Origin: CAZRHR01 sp964599915 | Lineage (GTDB): Bacteria > Bacteroidota > Bacteroidia > CAIKAF01 | Direction: 5' to 3' | Assembly: GCA_964599915.1 (NCBI GenBank) | Contig: CAZRHR010000016.1 | Location: 1-41,647 of the forward strand | DNA length: 41,647 nucleotides | Shown: positions 17,004-25,433 of the stretch, one piece after another | Layout of the letters: every line of letters begins with the position of its first letter | Position numbering within the stretch: position 1 is the first letter of the stretch | Translations under genes and position numbers: made by a program | The notes under the pieces: model-generated | The model's database searches: none | What the model was told of the DNA's origin: nothing | The model's input: only the letters and a program-made list of their open reading frames with translations

Positions 17004-18128
17004 ATGAAAGGAATATTATATTTCTCATTAGCGCTTAGCTTACACACCATGGCCCAAGGAGTTAAAATTGCTCCTACGCCCGGCAACCCGGATCCTTCTG
17101 CCGTCCTTGAACTTCAATCGGCCAACCAAGGTTTTATGGTGCCGAGGTTAAATTTGCAAGCAGCCAACGATGGCGTAACGGTTCCCAATCCTGCCCATTC
17201 ATTGGTCGTATATAATTTGGGACAAACCCTTCAGCCCGCAGGTCTTTATTATAACCAAGGAAGTCCCTCTGCCCCCGTGTGGGTGTTGTTGGTCGCCAAT
17301 CCTGCACAATCGTCCATTGACATGAACAACCAGGCGATTCAGAATCTACCGCCTCCTGTGAATGCACAAGATGCCGTGAACAAATTTTATGTGGACAACC
17401 TCATCGCCGCTTCCGGGGGCGGAGGCGGAACTGGCATGGCTGCACCTGTAGCCATTTCCGCACAATCTGCCTCAGCATACACTTTCGCAGACGCAGTGCG
17501 TTATTGTGACTCACTCACAGCCGGAGGACAATCCAATTGGCGCCTGCCCACGGTAGATGAAATCGCTTATTTCACCAAAACCGCCGGAAGCACCACCGAT
17601 TTCCTTTGGACTAAGTCACTTACCTTCGGCAAAGACTTTGCAACCAACCAAAATTTTATCGCCTACCGCCTGTCCGATGGCAAATGGACGGACGGAGGCA
17701 TCAACCGCTTCTTTTTCCCGAGCCGCTCAGTGTCCGGAAGCACCATGAACAGCAGCTTTACCTCCGTGGCCACCTTTACCGCTTTAACCCCCGGAAACCT
17801 GTTTGTTCCTACCGCCATGACTTGGACTGGGTCGGCCTCAGGTTCATGTGGCAACAGTTTACAAAGTAGGTTAAAATACAATTTTCCAGATGGTTCATTT
17901 TTCTACAGTGGGGTATCTACCGCCAGTTGTGGAAGTAATACTTTTCTCAATTTGAATTCGATTCCCATTCTCAATGAGGCCGCTGCCTACCTTTCCATCG
18001 AAGTGGAAGTTAGAAATACAGGCGGCACCGATGGAAACCGTTCCGGCACCCTGCAAATCACCGGCTACGAAATTTCACTTTCACAAATCGACGGCGCCAC
18101 ACGGCCCTGCCGCTGCATTAGATATTAA
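17004..18128 (+). CDS. Secreted fibre-like protein with a DUF1566/Lcl-type domain
   Basis: The 374-residue protein has a signal peptide (MKGILYFSLALSLHTMAQG). A short N-terminal module (PSAVLELQSANQGFMVPRL, then a YNLGQ turn) is also found in three other proteins of this window. A Gly-rich linker (near residues 137-144) precedes a DUF1566-like section containing YTFADAVRYCDSL and WRLPTVDEIAYF (W179-T183 region). The C-terminal domain has several Cys residues (RPCRCIRY). Such proteins are often surface-exposed. It lies between a glycosyltransferase and an O-antigen ligase, 5 bp before the latter, so it is probably co-transcribed with glycan genes. Its exact role is unknown. Confidence 0.72.
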   Translation: MKGILYFSLALSLHTMAQGVKIAPTPGNPDPSAVLELQSANQGFMVPRLNLQAANDGVTVPNPAHSLVVYNLGQTLQPAGLYYNQGSPSAPVWVLLVANPAQSSIDMNNQAIQNLPPPVNAQDAVNKFYVDNLIAASGGGGGTGMAAPVAISAQSASAYTFADAVRYCDSLTAGGQSNWRLPTVDEIAYFTKTAGSTTDFLWTKSLTFGKDFATNQNFIAYRLSDGKWTDGGINRFFFPSRSVSGSTMNSSFTSVATFTALTPGNLFVPTAMTWTGSASGSCGNSLQSRLKYNFPDGSFFYSGVSTASCGSNTFLNLNSIPILNEAAAYLSIEVEVRNTGGTDGNRSGTLQITGYEISLSQIDGATRPCRCIRY

Positions 18129-18133
18129 GTCTC

Positions 18134-19687
18134 ATGACGGGGCACGCTTTCAAACTCGTTTGGCAGGCGCTTGCCCGTTTTGACCAAATCCGTGCGCTAG
18201 GCATTTTCGCGATATTGGCCGGATTGCCTTGGTCCAATACGCTGATGAGTATTGGAACCGGATTGGTCTTTGGAGGTTGGTGCCTTGGCATTTTTCAAGG
18301 TGCCCTTTCTTGGAAAAAACCTCAGGTGGCGCTAGGAATAAGCCTTGCTTTGGCTTTTGGTATGGGAGCCGCCTATCACCCTACCTCTTCCCTACCCTTT
18401 TGGAATGATTACAACGTAAAAATCAGCCTGTTTTTGTTGCTTATGGGGTTAAGCGAGGGCCAAAACCTACGCTCACTAAACCCGATTTTTTTTCGTGGGG
18501 GGCTTTTGGCCTATCTCCTCGTGAGCCTTGCAGGAAGTATTTTATTTTTTCAGCATGCCGGCACTTCGGCACTTCATTTCCGTGAAGCTTCGCCATGGAT
18601 TAGCAATGTACGAATGGGCATTTTGGGGTTGGGATATCTTGGAATGCTTTGGCTGCCCGCTGCACACATAACGCGTGTTTCTGCCACATGGCGTTGGGGA
18701 ATTGGCCTTTGGATCTTAGGATATTTATTCCTTTTACAAGCGTACACTGCCTTAGGCATTGGCGGCTTCCTATTTACCCTTTGGGCTATTTTCAACCGAA
18801 ACAGCCCGATTTGGGTCCGTTGGGGACTTCCTGCGCTTTCGCTGGTGGCTGTTTTCGGAATCTACAAGGAATGGACATGGGTTCAGGGAAAACCCAAACC
18901 ACCCATGGAAAGTTGGCCCGGTTTTTCTGCCGGAGGATTTCCCTATAAATACGACACCACCTCTGTCCAAAAAGAGAATGGCGCGTACATCTGGCACCAG
19001 GTATGTCCGGGAGAGTTACAAAGCACTTGGCCCACATTGAGCCAACATCCCTTAATGGAACCATTACCCAATGGGCATCCTTTGTACCTCAACCTTTTGC
19101 GCTATCTCAGCTCCAGACATTTACCCAAAGACCAATTCGGGTTGACCCAACTAAGTCCGGAGGAAATTCGTGCCATAGAAGACGGAACGGTGAATTGGCT
19201 GGAACTGCAAACCCCACCTTGGCGGTTTCGACTCAACCAAATGCTTAAGTCATTGGATTATTTCATCCTGACCGGAGATCCCATGCAGGAATCTCTCACC
19301 ATCCGACTTTTTCTTTGGAAAAAAACCTGGGAAACCTGGCAAACAAAGTTTTGGTTGGGGCATGGCCCTACGGATGGCTGGAACCAATTGGCCCAATCAC
19401 TCAAAACCCCGGAAAGCCGACTCAAACCAAGTTTTCATTGGATGCATCCACATCATCAATGGTTAAGTATCGGCTTGCATTATGGCGTTTTGGGCGTATT
19501 GCTTGGCCTTAGTCTTTGGGCTTGGGTAGGTTGGTCCTGCTGGCGTACACCTGCTTTCTGGTGGTTTAGTATCTTTAGCCTCGCTTTGTTCACGGAAGAC
19601 ATGTTGGAAACCCAAGCCGGCGTTACCCAATTGGCATTTTTCCTGACTTGGCTGGTTTTTATTCCCCCACATGGCAACCGCACTTAA
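18134..19687 (+). CDS. O-antigen ligase/polymerase-like membrane protein
   Basis: The 517-residue product has many hydrophobic helices (about 10-12), with a long periplasmic loop in the C-terminal half. Near residues 436-448 it carries WMHPHHQWLSIGLHYG, matching the H-x-x-W-L...G feature of the Wzy/WaaL O-antigen ligase superfamily. Members polymerise or ligate lipid-linked glycans at the periplasmic face of the inner membrane. It starts 5 bp after the DUF1566 gene and overlaps the flippase gene by 17 bp. Whether it is a polymerase or ligase cannot be decided from sequence alone. Confidence 0.8.
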   Translation: MTGHAFKLVWQALARFDQIRALGIFAILAGLPWSNTLMSIGTGLVFGGWCLGIFQGALSWKKPQVALGISLALAFGMGAAYHPTSSLPFWNDYNVKISLFLLLMGLSEGQNLRSLNPIFFRGGLLAYLLVSLAGSILFFQHAGTSALHFREASPWISNVRMGILGLGYLGMLWLPAAHITRVSATWRWGIGLWILGYLFLLQAYTALGIGGFLFTLWAIFNRNSPIWVRWGLPALSLVAVFGIYKEWTWVQGKPKPPMESWPGFSAGGFPYKYDTTSVQKENGAYIWHQVCPGELQSTWPTLSQHPLMEPLPNGHPLYLNLLRYLSSRHLPKDQFGLTQLSPEEIRAIEDGTVNWLELQTPPWRFRLNQMLKSLDYFILTGDPMQESLTIRLFLWKKTWETWQTKFWLGHGPTDGWNQLAQSLKTPESRLKPSFHWMHPHHQWLSIGLHYGVLGVLLGLSLWAWVGWSCWRTPAFWWFSIFSLALFTEDMLETQAGVTQLAFFLTWLVFIPPHGNRT

Positions 19688-20939
19688 TTTTTCCAAACAT
19701 GCCCTCGCTTCCGGAAGCCTCCACTTGGTGGTGAAAATGAGTTGGATTCTGGGCATGGAACCCGCTTTACAACACGCTGTTGGCTTGCAGGGGTATGGCG
19801 ATTATGCCGCCGCCATGGGCATCACGGTCATGTTTACCGCTCTACTGGACCCGGGCATCAACACCATGTTTATCCAACGGGCGGCGGGAAACCCCAAATG
19901 GATTCCCACCCTATTACCCTCTTTTCTCCGCTTACGACTTTTTTCCGCGCTCCTGTACATTTTGGTTTTGGGAGGAATGGCCTACCTATTTGAATGGGAA
20001 ACCCGTTCCCTTTGGATGGTCGGAGGGGTGGCCGTCGCCTCCATCTGCATAAACACAGCCCAATTTTTACGAGGCATCTGGAGCATCAAAGGTCGGTACA
20101 CCTTTGAAAGCGTTTTGGCCAACCTGGATAAAATCATCATGATGGTTCTGGGCGGTGTTTGGCTCCTTTTTCCTGCCGCACCCAAATGGGCCGAAGGAAT
20201 GGCCTTGATTATGCTGATTTCAGCCATTTTAAGTTTGGTGGTAACCAGTTGGTCAGTACTGCCACACCTTGGGCAATGGAACAACAAAGCCCCTTTTCAT
20301 GTGGTTACGCTCCTGAAAAAAGCCGGGCCTTTTGCGCTCATGATTTTACTCATGGGCATTTTATACCGCTTCGATGCCATTTGGCTCAAAACCATGACCG
20401 ACCCAAGCGGCATGCAAAATGGAATCTACGGCTCCGCATTTAGGTTTTTCGATGCATTTATGCAATTCATTAGTCTGTTTATGGTCATTCTCATGCCCAT
20501 GTTGGCCAGACAAATGGCGGGCGGACAACCTACCCAACGCCTGACACAAATGGCCTTCGTTTTTATCGGAATGCTAGGATTGGGCGCCAGTTTACTGACG
20601 TACGCCGGCGCGCCATGGATCTGCGCACAATTGTATCCACAGCATGCAAGCGATATTGTACCCACCTTTCGTTGGATTTCCATGAGCCTCATGCCATTGG
20701 GCTTAAGTTTGTTTTTTGGCGCGTGGCTCACCGCGGCGGGTCAACTCAAGAAAATCCACTGGGCCATGGGCCTTGGGGTGGGACTGAGTATCCTTGGAAA
20801 TGTTTACCTGCAACCCAAGTTGGGCGCATTAGGCGCGGCCCAAGTATGTTTAGCCACCCAATGGCTCACCGCGATTTTGCAAGGAGGAATGGTGTGGCAG
20901 GGTTTACAAAAAGAGAAACAACGCGTGAATAGCTTATAG
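19671..20939 (+). CDS. Polysaccharide flippase-like (Wzx/MVF) membrane protein
   Basis: A 422-residue, very hydrophobic protein with about 12 predicted membrane helices and short loops. The N-terminal MSWILGMEPALQHAVGLQGY and the charged helix LLPSFLRLRLFSAL recall Wzx-type translocases of lipid-linked oligosaccharides. The ATG at 19671 lies inside the end of the upstream gene (17-bp overlap), pointing to translational coupling. Together with the ligase-like gene it forms a transport/assembly pair. The exact subfamily is uncertain: sequence in this group is weakly conserved. Confidence 0.75.
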   Translation: MATALNFSKHALASGSLHLVVKMSWILGMEPALQHAVGLQGYGDYAAAMGITVMFTALLDPGINTMFIQRAAGNPKWIPTLLPSFLRLRLFSALLYILVLGGMAYLFEWETRSLWMVGGVAVASICINTAQFLRGIWSIKGRYTFESVLANLDKIIMMVLGGVWLLFPAAPKWAEGMALIMLISAILSLVVTSWSVLPHLGQWNNKAPFHVVTLLKKAGPFALMILLMGILYRFDAIWLKTMTDPSGMQNGIYGSAFRFFDAFMQFISLFMVILMPMLARQMAGGQPTQRLTQMAFVFIGMLGLGASLLTYAGAPWICAQLYPQHASDIVPTFRWISMSLMPLGLSLFFGAWLTAAGQLKKIHWAMGLGVGLSILGNVYLQPKLGALGAAQVCLATQWLTAILQGGMVWQGLQKEKQRVNSL

Positions 20940-21120
20940 GGCGCCTGCCGCCAGCTCCGGATTTCTCCGCATGATGCCAACCTTCATGTATCCGCTTCAT
21001 GAGGCGGCACCGGGTGCTTTGTTACAAGTCCTCCGCGCCACAAAAGTCCAAGAGCGCTGCATGGAATAGTGTGAGGCGCGTCCGGGCTTTCCACTTCGCC
21101 CCCTGGCGCACCACTACTTA
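20940..21120. other. GC-rich structured intergenic region of unknown function
   Basis: This stretch is clearly richer in G+C than its surroundings and has no ORF of note. It holds an imperfect palindrome, CCGCTTCATGAGGCGG (20992-21007). A longer symmetric stem-loop spans 21071-21114: GTG/CAC, GCGC/GCGC and GGGC/GCCC pairs separated by symmetric internal loops. It could be an interspersed repeat, a small RNA or a decayed element. I see no tRNA or SRP RNA features. Confidence 0.45.
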
Positions 21121-21135
21121 AGTGATTAGACAAAA

Positions 21136-21170
21136 AAAACGCCTTTCCACACATCGTGAAAAGGCGTTTT
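21136..21170. terminator. Bidirectional terminator between flippase and S74 genes
   Basis: AAAACGCCTTT (21136-21146) pairs with AAAGGCGTTTT (21160-21170), an 11-bp stem with A and T runs on both sides. It serves the plus-strand flippase gene and the minus-strand gene ending at 21186. Confidence 0.85.
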
Positions 21171-21185
21171 ATCTTTTTTACTTAA

Positions 21186-22415
21186 TTAAGGCTTACGCTC
21201 AAGGGCTTCAATTCGGCGCTCTAAAGCCTCAATGGTTTGTTGCTGGGAACGAATCACTTCGAGCAAATACACAGGCAGGCGATCGTACGCCACGGTGTAG
21301 GGCTCTTGGCGGGTAAGATCCAACTTTTCAGACCCATCGGCATTCATCTCTGTTAAGCCTGAGTCGCCAATCCAAGTGCGTGCAGGGCCATAAATCACCA
21401 ACTCAGGAACCGCTTGTTCCACTTCCTCAGCTACTAAACCCACTTCCTGTCCACCACCTAATGCAGGTTTCAAGTTATAAATCACCGGACGCAAAGCCAT
21501 AACTTTTTTAGCATCCACGTGTAAAGGTCGAATGTTATCCTTGACTTTTCTGGTTGAGCTTTGGGGGCGAATATCCCCGCCGGATGTGCGAACTACCGCA
21601 GTGCCCGTGCCCGTGGTAGAAGAAGAAATCCGCAAAGCTGTGGTAATAATTCCATTGGAAGGTGGCGTGGAAGTCGTACCCACCCGCAAATCATCAATAA
21701 CTGCACTACCATCGACCTGAAGATCATAGGATGAAGATAAACTAGAACCAATCCGAAGGCGTCCAAGAATATTAGAAGTGGTGGTAGAACCGTTGGCTAT
21801 AAAACCATTGGTTCCTACCGTGAGATCAAAGCTAGAATTGGGAGAAGTACTTCCAATGCCTACTTTACCCGTAGAGGTAATCCAAACGGCATCTGTACAT
21901 TCATACTGACCGCTTCCAGTTCCACGAATGGTGTAATTGGTGTTGAAAGAGGTATTACACGAAACGGTGGTTCCACCGCCGCCACCGCCACCGCTAGATC
22001 CGCCACCAGCGGTCCAAGATAAGGTACCAAATCCATTGGTGGTGAGTACATCCCCAGGATTTCCATCTGTGGTAGGTAAATCATAGCTTACAGAACCCAA
22101 ACCTACCCCGGCACCTAAATTTACAAAGCCGCCATTGCTGTTGCGCAAGCGCACACGACCAATCAAGTCTAATCGCTCCGCAGGTGTGGCATTGCTAATG
22201 CCAATGTTGCCATCGTCACGGACAAAGAGTAAGGAGTTGGCATTTGAATTTAATACGTGCAAAGAGGAATTGGAGGTTCCAGAGGTTGTGCCTTGAATTT
22301 CAAGGCGCGATTGGGGCGATTGAATCCCAATCCCGACGTTTTGCGCATGGAGAGAAATAAAACTGGTAAGTCCGATACCTAATCCGAGGATGTTAAAACT
22401 TATATTTTTTTTCAT
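21186..22415 (-). CDS. Tail-fibre-like surface protein with Peptidase_S74 chaperone domain
   Basis: The 409-residue protein has a signal peptide (MKKNISFNILGLGIGLTSFI, then SLHAQ). An N-terminal repeat region follows with NVGIGIQSPQSRLEI and GNIGISNATPAERLDL modules. A Gly-rich linker sits near the middle (in GGGSSGGGGGGG) and a domain swap to an S74-type C-terminus follows. The last 122 residues, from TRKVKDNIRPL (residue 288) through GLVAEEVEQAVPELV to a short coiled coil, are the intramolecular chaperone of phage endosialidases, which trimerises a fibre and cleaves itself off. Such proteins form trimeric surface fibres. The start was taken at the ATG at 22415; the TTG at 22439 belongs to a promoter box. 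Confidence 0.85.
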   Translation of the reverse strand: MKKNISFNILGLGIGLTSFISLHAQNVGIGIQSPQSRLEIQGTTSGTSNSSLHVLNSNANSLLFVRDDGNIGISNATPAERLDLIGRVRLRNSNGGFVNLGAGVGLGSVSYDLPTTDGNPGDVLTTNGFGTLSWTAGGGSSGGGGGGGTTVSCNTSFNTNYTIRGTGSGQYECTDAVWITSTGKVGIGSTSPNSSFDLTVGTNGFIANGSTTTSNILGRLRIGSSLSSSYDLQVDGSAVIDDLRVGTTSTPPSNGIITTALRISSSTTGTGTAVVRTSGGDIRPQSSTRKVKDNIRPLHVDAKKVMALRPVIYNLKPALGGGQEVGLVAEEVEQAVPELVIYGPARTWIGDSGLTEMNADGSEKLDLTRQEPYTVAYDRLPVYLLEVIRSQQQTIEALERRIEALERKP

Positions 22416-22436
22416 TTTTAATAGTGTATGATGAAT

Positions 22437-22444
22437 CAAAATTA
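22437..22444 (-). promoter_or_regulatory. -7 box TAATTTTG of the S74 fibre gene
   Basis: A perfect TAnnTTTG on the minus strand, 21 bases before the ATG. The region upstream carries a 16-bp perfect palindrome, listed separately. Confidence 0.5.
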
Positions 22445-22458
22445 CATAATAGATTAAG

Positions 22459-22474
22459 TTTTCATTAATGAAAA
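22459..22474. promoter_or_regulatory. Palindrome TTTTCATTAATGAAAA, possible operator
   Basis: A perfect 16-bp palindrome lies where the -33 element of the S74 promoter would be. The rest of the 22475-22715 gap is AT-rich and shows no further gene or clear promoter for the plus-strand gene at 22716. Confidence 0.35.
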
Positions 22475-22715
22475 ATGGTTTTTTTATAAATAAACGCTTT
22501 AAAGTAACTGTCCATGAACTTGGACAAGGAGTAGAATTTCATTAGGATTCTAACTTCGTATTTATTGACGTAAAGGGTGGCTGCTTGATAAAAAATGAAT
22601 AGCTATGCTTGATTTAAAGAAGGGCTATGGATTAAAATGGTATCCATAGGACTTCAATTATACTAAAAACTATTATTTTCAACCTGCCTAACCAACAAAT
22701 TAAACCATCCTGACC

Positions 22716-24260
22716 ATGAGAATATTATTAGCAGTTTTTTGTATTTACTATACAACCTTATTACCTGCGCAACAAGTGGGAATAAATACCAATCAACCAG
22801 ACGCTTCTGCTGTTTTGGATGTAAGTGCCACAGATAAAGGATTTTTGCTACCCAGACTTAATACTACCCAAAGAAATGCTATTTCTAACCCAGCTATAGG
22901 CCTTCAAATATTCAATACTGAGTTAGAATGTCTACAAATTTATTTTTCCACTGGGTGGAAATCTATTACTTGTGCATGTAATACCGCCCCTAATGCACCA
23001 TCCGTTATTACCGGCCCATCTTTGGTCTGTCCGGGGCAGCAAGGGATTATTTACAGTTGTGATTCCGTTCCTGGAGCAACAAGTTACCAATGGCAGATTG
23101 CAGGAGGAGCTCAGGTGGTAAGCGGTTTCGGCACCAGGAATATTACCGTAAACTTCCCTAATCAATCTTCACAGGTTACCTTATCTGTGCAAGCAGTGAA
23201 TGGATGCGGGAATTCATTAGGAATTACCCAGAATATAACGGTGCAACCACTCAACCTATCTATACAAACGCCAAGCAGTATCAGCCTCAATTCACCCGCT
23301 TCATTTAATGCGAATCCCACAGGCCTGAGTGTATACCAATGGAGTTTTACTTCTGGCACACCCGCTTTATCCTCTGGAAATCCAGCGCAAAGTCAATGGT
23401 CTCTTGTGGGAACGTATAACGTACAGTTAATTGCCGGGAATCCGGGTTGTATGGATACCATTGCCCAAAATATTATGGTTACGAATTGTCCACCCGGAAG
23501 TCAGACTTTCGATTTTTCAGGAAGTATTCAAACATTAAGCATTCCCAGCTGTGTAAATCAAATCACCATAGAAGCATGGGGAGCACAAGGTGGAAATAGA
23601 GGCAACTATACAGGAGGTTTGGGCGCATATATAAAGGGAACATTTGCTGTAACGCCGGGTTCGAATCTTTCCATTGTGGTAGGAGAACAACCACCAATTA
23701 ATACTACATGTTGTGGTTCTAGCGGAGCAGGTGGAGGTGGCGGAAGTTTCGTTTGGGTTACAGGACAAACCAACCAACCCTTAATCGCTGCTGGCGGCGG
23801 AGGCGGTGCAGAAAGCTGGGGACTCGCGAATGGACTACCTGGACTTTCCGGCCTTCAGGGAGGAAATGCCGCATCGCCAGGAGGCTTAGGTGGTTTAAAT
23901 GGACAAGGTGGGGGAAGTCATAACAATTGGTATGATGGTGCAGGAGGCGCAGGTTGGTTTTCTAATGGACAAAACTCAAGCTGTGGAGGCAATCAGGTCC
24001 AAGGTGGGCAATCCTTACCTAGCTTTGCAGGAGGTGTTGATTTTTGTGGCGGACAAGGAATTTACAACAGAGGCGGATTCGGTGGGGGTGGCGGATTTCA
24101 TCACGGCGGCGGAGGTGGTGGTGGATATTCCGGAGGTGGCGGAGGCTCAAACAATAATGACCAACCTGGAGGCGGAGGCGGTTCTTTTAATGGAGGAACC
24201 AACCAAACGAATCAATCCGGTGTGCGCACAGGCCATGGAAGGGTTATCATAACATGGTAA
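22716..24260 (+). CDS. Secreted Gly-rich surface protein with PKD-like domains
   Basis: The 514-residue product has a signal peptide (MRILLAVFCIYYTTLLPAQQ). The shared N-terminal module runs QVGINTNQPDASAVLDVSAT, then GFLLPRLNTTQRNAI. Two PKD/Ig-like domains cover about residues 90-255 (SYQWQIAGGA and YQWSFTSGTP). From about residue 265 a beta region (FDFSGSIQTLSIPSC, ITIEAWGAQGGNRG) passes into a long GGGG-rich tail ending in GRVIITW. This tail resembles the Gly_rich (ALK-type) domain. It is a paralogue of 36688-38031, which has the same order. A surface or matrix protein is likely; the function is unknown. Confidence 0.75.
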   Translation: MRILLAVFCIYYTTLLPAQQVGINTNQPDASAVLDVSATDKGFLLPRLNTTQRNAISNPAIGLQIFNTELECLQIYFSTGWKSITCACNTAPNAPSVITGPSLVCPGQQGIIYSCDSVPGATSYQWQIAGGAQVVSGFGTRNITVNFPNQSSQVTLSVQAVNGCGNSLGITQNITVQPLNLSIQTPSSISLNSPASFNANPTGLSVYQWSFTSGTPALSSGNPAQSQWSLVGTYNVQLIAGNPGCMDTIAQNIMVTNCPPGSQTFDFSGSIQTLSIPSCVNQITIEAWGAQGGNRGNYTGGLGAYIKGTFAVTPGSNLSIVVGEQPPINTTCCGSSGAGGGGGSFVWVTGQTNQPLIAAGGGGGAESWGLANGLPGLSGLQGGNAASPGGLGGLNGQGGGSHNNWYDGAGGAGWFSNGQNSSCGGNQVQGGQSLPSFAGGVDFCGGQGIYNRGGFGGGGGFHHGGGGGGGYSGGGGGSNNNDQPGGGGGSFNGGTNQTNQSGVRTGHGRVIITW

Positions 24261-24293
24261 TACGTCTTGCTTTTGAGCCAACAAAACCTATTC

Positions 24294-25427
24294 TTATCCT
24301 TTACCATAAAGATTCAGCAACCAAACCGCCACACCAATCACCAAAATACCGGCCATGATGGCCAAGAAAATTTTTAATGCATCGTAAGGTCTTTCTCCCG
24401 ATACTTTTCCGGTTTGGCCATTGACCAAAAACCGATAGGTTTTGTTTTTATGAGCAAAGGCACTTACCCAAACAGGCAACAAAATATGCTTAAAGGTGAT
24501 GTCTTGGTAAGCAGGATGCATCTCTACAATCCGTTGTTCATCGCCCCCAATATCTTGTCGGATGGTGTCTTGAATGGCTTTTTCCATGATGATTTTAGCG
24601 TCATCCAAGCCATGTTGCAATCCAATCTGGTATTTTTCCGCTGCAAATCCTGCCAAAAAAGAAGGATCAAAGGCAACCAAACCTTCTTTCAAATTCCAAG
24701 GTGCCAATTTTCCTGTAAGAACATCCGGCAATTGCTGTGAAGCGGGTACCAAAACATCATCAAAGGTATTGTCCACCGCGCCGGATACAGCATTCCATCG
24801 GGTTCTTCGCTCGGTGCGCATGCGGGTCGTAGGCTTCCCATTCACCGTAGTCACATACGGCACGGTCACATAATAATACGTTCCCTTTTGTCCTACATAA
24901 GGGGTATTGGCCTGTGCATCGAAAGTCCAAAAGGGCACATACACTCCCTTGAGTTTATCTGCCCGATCGGCTTGTTGAACCAAGGTGGAGGGTGCAAACC
25001 ATAGCGATTTAATCCACTTTTTAAAAGCGGCTTTGGCTTGGGCATCTGTGATATGAAAGGGAAGAATGGCGCCCGGTTGCATCAGGGCGCAGGCTTCCCC
25101 ATCTTCTGCTATAAGGGCACCGCCGCAAAACGCGCAGCTACTGGCCCGAATATGGGGTTCAAGCGTAGAAGAGGCGCCGCATTGTTTGCAAGACACCATC
25201 CAAACCTCCAGCACGGGCGCATGAGACGCCTTTTCTTCAAATGCCGAAAAATCTAACTCCTCCACCTCTGCCATGGCAGGAATATCCTGTCCATGCTGAC
25301 AGTACGGACAAACCAAATGACGGGTACCGGGTTCATATTTCACATCGGCCCCACATTGTTCACAAGCCCACGACGCTGTGGCCTTCGATGTACCCGGAAG
25401 ACCATCAAAACCTACATTTTCCATCAT
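24294..25427 (-). CDS. Double zinc-ribbon membrane protein (YdjG-like)
   Basis: The 377-residue protein carries two N-terminal zinc ribbons: CEQC...CPYC (C22, C25, C40, C43) and CKQC...CAFC (C80, C83, C98, C101). Between residues 110 and 340 a beta-rich domain appears (LPFHITDAQAKAAFKKWI, GVYVPFWTFDAQ), and a single C-terminal membrane helix (IFLAIMAGILVIGVAVWLL) anchors it. This is the TFIIB-type zinc-ribbon family seen beside SPFH proteins, as in B. subtilis ydjG/ydjI. The gene starts 6 bp after the SPFH stop. Probable role: membrane-quality or stress response together with the SPFH protein (inference). Confidence 0.78.
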   Translation of the reverse strand: MMENVGFDGLPGTSKATASWACEQCGADVKYEPGTRHLVCPYCQHGQDIPAMAEVEELDFSAFEEKASHAPVLEVWMVSCKQCGASSTLEPHIRASSCAFCGGALIAEDGEACALMQPGAILPFHITDAQAKAAFKKWIKSLWFAPSTLVQQADRADKLKGVYVPFWTFDAQANTPYVGQKGTYYYVTVPYVTTVNGKPTTRMRTERRTRWNAVSGAVDNTFDDVLVPASQQLPDVLTGKLAPWNLKEGLVAFDPSFLAGFAAEKYQIGLQHGLDDAKIIMEKAIQDTIRQDIGGDEQRIVEMHPAYQDITFKHILLPVWVSAFAHKNKTYRFLVNGQTGKVSGERPYDALKIFLAIMAGILVIGVAVWLLNLYGKG

Positions 25428-25433
25428 TACATG

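Noticed and set aside
20940..21120. tRNA, tmRNA or SRP RNA in the GC-rich gap
   Set aside because: No cloverleaf, no CCA-like 3' end and no conserved SRP core could be traced.
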